Positions 63,118 through 64,000 of a stretch of DNA of 64,000 bases are shown here, piece after piece. Position 1 is the stretch's first letter. Every line of letters starts with the position of its first letter. Below the pieces are notes generated by a model. It was not told the DNA's origin. It did not search any database and saw only the letters and a list, made by a program, of their open reading frames with translations. This DNA comes from Sinorhizobium fredii USDA 205 (GTDB lineage Bacteria; Pseudomonadota; Alphaproteobacteria; Rhizobiales; Rhizobiaceae). A program made the translations under genes and the position numbers. Location of the stretch: assembly GCF_001461695.1 (NCBI RefSeq), contig NZ_AUTC01000002.1, forward strand, positions 121,021 through 185,020, read 5' to 3'.

Positions 63118-64000
63118 ATGCGTATCGTTTTCGTCGGCGCCGTTGAGAGCTCCATAATCGCTCTGGAAGCGCTCATAAAGATGGAGCGCGCTCCTGCACT
63201 GGTTGTCACCCTGCCACCCGAGTCGGCCGGGCGTCACTCCGATTTTGCCGATTTAGGAGCCGTTGGGCGTAGCGCCGGATGTGCCGTCTGCTACACCACA
63301 GACATCAATCACCCTGCCGTTCTAGAGGCTATGGCGTCGGTTGAGCCCGACCTCACCTTCGTCGTTGGCTGGTCGCAAGTCTGCCGTCAGCCGTTTCGAG
63401 ATGTCGCCCGCCTGGGCACAATCGGGTTCCACCCGGCCGCCTTGCCGCGTTTACGTGGTCGTGCCGTTATTCCCTGGACGATACTGCGGGACGAAGATGT
63501 GACCGGATCAACACTGTTTTGGTTGGATGAAGGCATCGACACTGGCCCCATCCTGCTTCAGCGGCTGTTTACCGTGGCAGCCGACGAAACCGCTGGGAGC
63601 CTCTATGCCAAGCACACAGTAAATCTGAGCGAGATGGTGGTTGAGGCGGTTGCGCTCGTTGAGACCGATAACCCGCCACGAATAGAGCAAGATCATGACC
63701 AGGCGAGCTATTGTGCGAGGCGAACCGCCGAAGACGGGCTCATCGACTGGAATGCTTCTGCCGGCGCGGTGCTCCGGCTTATCCGTGCAGTCGGCGCCCC
63801 TTACCCCGGCGCATTTTCCATTTACGACGGCGAGAAGATCCGCATCGACGCAGCCGTACGGTTCGAAAACCACGGGCGCTTCATTGGATTGGTGGGCCAG
63901 GTTCAATGCCATTCGAAACACGGCTTCGTCGTTTTATGTGGCGATGGTGAGTGCATCAATGTGCTGGCCTGGGCCTCTTCCACTGGCAGGCGCCCGCCGG
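63118..64000 (+). CDS. Formyltransferase-fold protein (sugar N-formyltransferase type), partial at window edge
   Basis: The protein belongs to the N10-formyl-tetrahydrofolate-dependent formyltransferase family, as do methionyl-tRNA and amino-sugar formyltransferases. The 294 visible residues open MRIVFVGAVESSIIALEALI; the C-terminus is outside the window. The catalytic region reads GTIGFHPAALPRLRGRAVIP, where the family His is kept but the Asn of the usual N-x-H is Gly. The Asp is in FWLDEGIDTGPILLQRL. The C-terminal domain starts ARRTAEDGLIDWNASAGAVL. The position beside amino-sugar genes suggests a sugar N-formyltransferase (ArnA/WbkC type) rather than tRNA formylation. Confidence 0.85.
   Translation, partial: MRIVFVGAVESSIIALEALIKMERAPALVVTLPPESAGRHSDFADLGAVGRSAGCAVCYTTDINHPAVLEAMASVEPDLTFVVGWSQVCRQPFRDVARLGTIGFHPAALPRLRGRAVIPWTILRDEDVTGSTLFWLDEGIDTGPILLQRLFTVAADETAGSLYAKHTVNLSEMVVEAVALVETDNPPRIEQDHDQASYCARRTAEDGLIDWNASAGAVLRLIRAVGAPYPGAFSIYDGEKIRIDAAVRFENHGRFIGLVGQVQCHSKHGFVVLCGDGECINVLAWASSTGRRPP

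Overview
The window reads like a chromosome or large replicon of a Rhizobiaceae alphaproteobacterium, most likely Sinorhizobium/Ensifer. The evidence is the uniformly GC-rich coding sequence, rhizobial-type gene content (ExoF-like and ExoP-like export proteins, Rbs-type sugar importers, HmrR/ActP copper genes), and at least seven copies or fragments of a two-palindrome intergenic repeat that matches the structure of Rhizobium-specific intergenic mosaic elements (RIME1). There are no rRNA, tRNA, CRISPR, phage or insertion-sequence genes that I could recognise.

Layout, left to right. 1-3.3 kb: the kdp high-affinity K+ ATPase operon on the minus strand, kdpB cut by the window edge. It includes kdpF and two further tiny membrane proteins that are easily overlooked. 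3.7-5.3 kb: an SRPBCC protein, then ribB behind a clear FMN riboswitch. 5.4-15.1 kb: a sugar or polyol utilisation locus with two SDR dehydrogenases, a ribose-type ABC importer whose permease carries a one-base frameshift, a transketolase split into two subunits, an FGGY kinase and a SorC-type regulator. 15.2-18.9 kb: copper detoxification (a CueR-type promoter, CopA/ActP, a MerR regulator, a DUF411 protein). 19-27.7 kb: an FkbM methyltransferase bracketed by RIME repeats, a cyclic-nucleotide-binding protein, a very unusual ABC-exporter-like protein that has lost its catalytic residues, another methyltransferase and three glycosyltransferases. 27.8-33.7 kb: a peptide-type (Opp/Yej-like) ABC importer that leads into those glycosyltransferases. 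33.9-44.4 kb: a polysaccharide-lyase-like protein, a class III cyclase homologue, a nucleotide-sugar dehydrogenase, a DUF3095 protein, a metallo-hydrolase, a polysaccharide deacetylase, a glycosyltransferase and a large MscS-type channel with a one-base frameshift.

44.6-64 kb is a Wzx/Wzy-type polysaccharide locus, visibly AT-richer in parts. It holds an initiating sugar transferase, an ExoF/Wza-like export protein, an ExoP/Wzc-like co-polymerase with a degenerate P-loop, a flippase, a polymerase/ligase, two glycosyltransferases, a DegT aminotransferase, a PIG-L deacetylase, a formyltransferase, an SGNH acyl hydrolase/transferase, two sulfotransferases and a pectate-lyase-like enzyme. Together they suggest an exported polymer that carries sulfate and (formyl)amino sugars and has its own depolymerase.

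The points most worth a second look are: the catalytically dead ABC-like protein with three Q-loop-like repeats; the sulfated-polymer locus; RIME elements that supply the C-terminal codons and stops of two genes; the unassigned split-transketolase polyol pathway; and the two single-base frameshifts, which may be sequencing errors.
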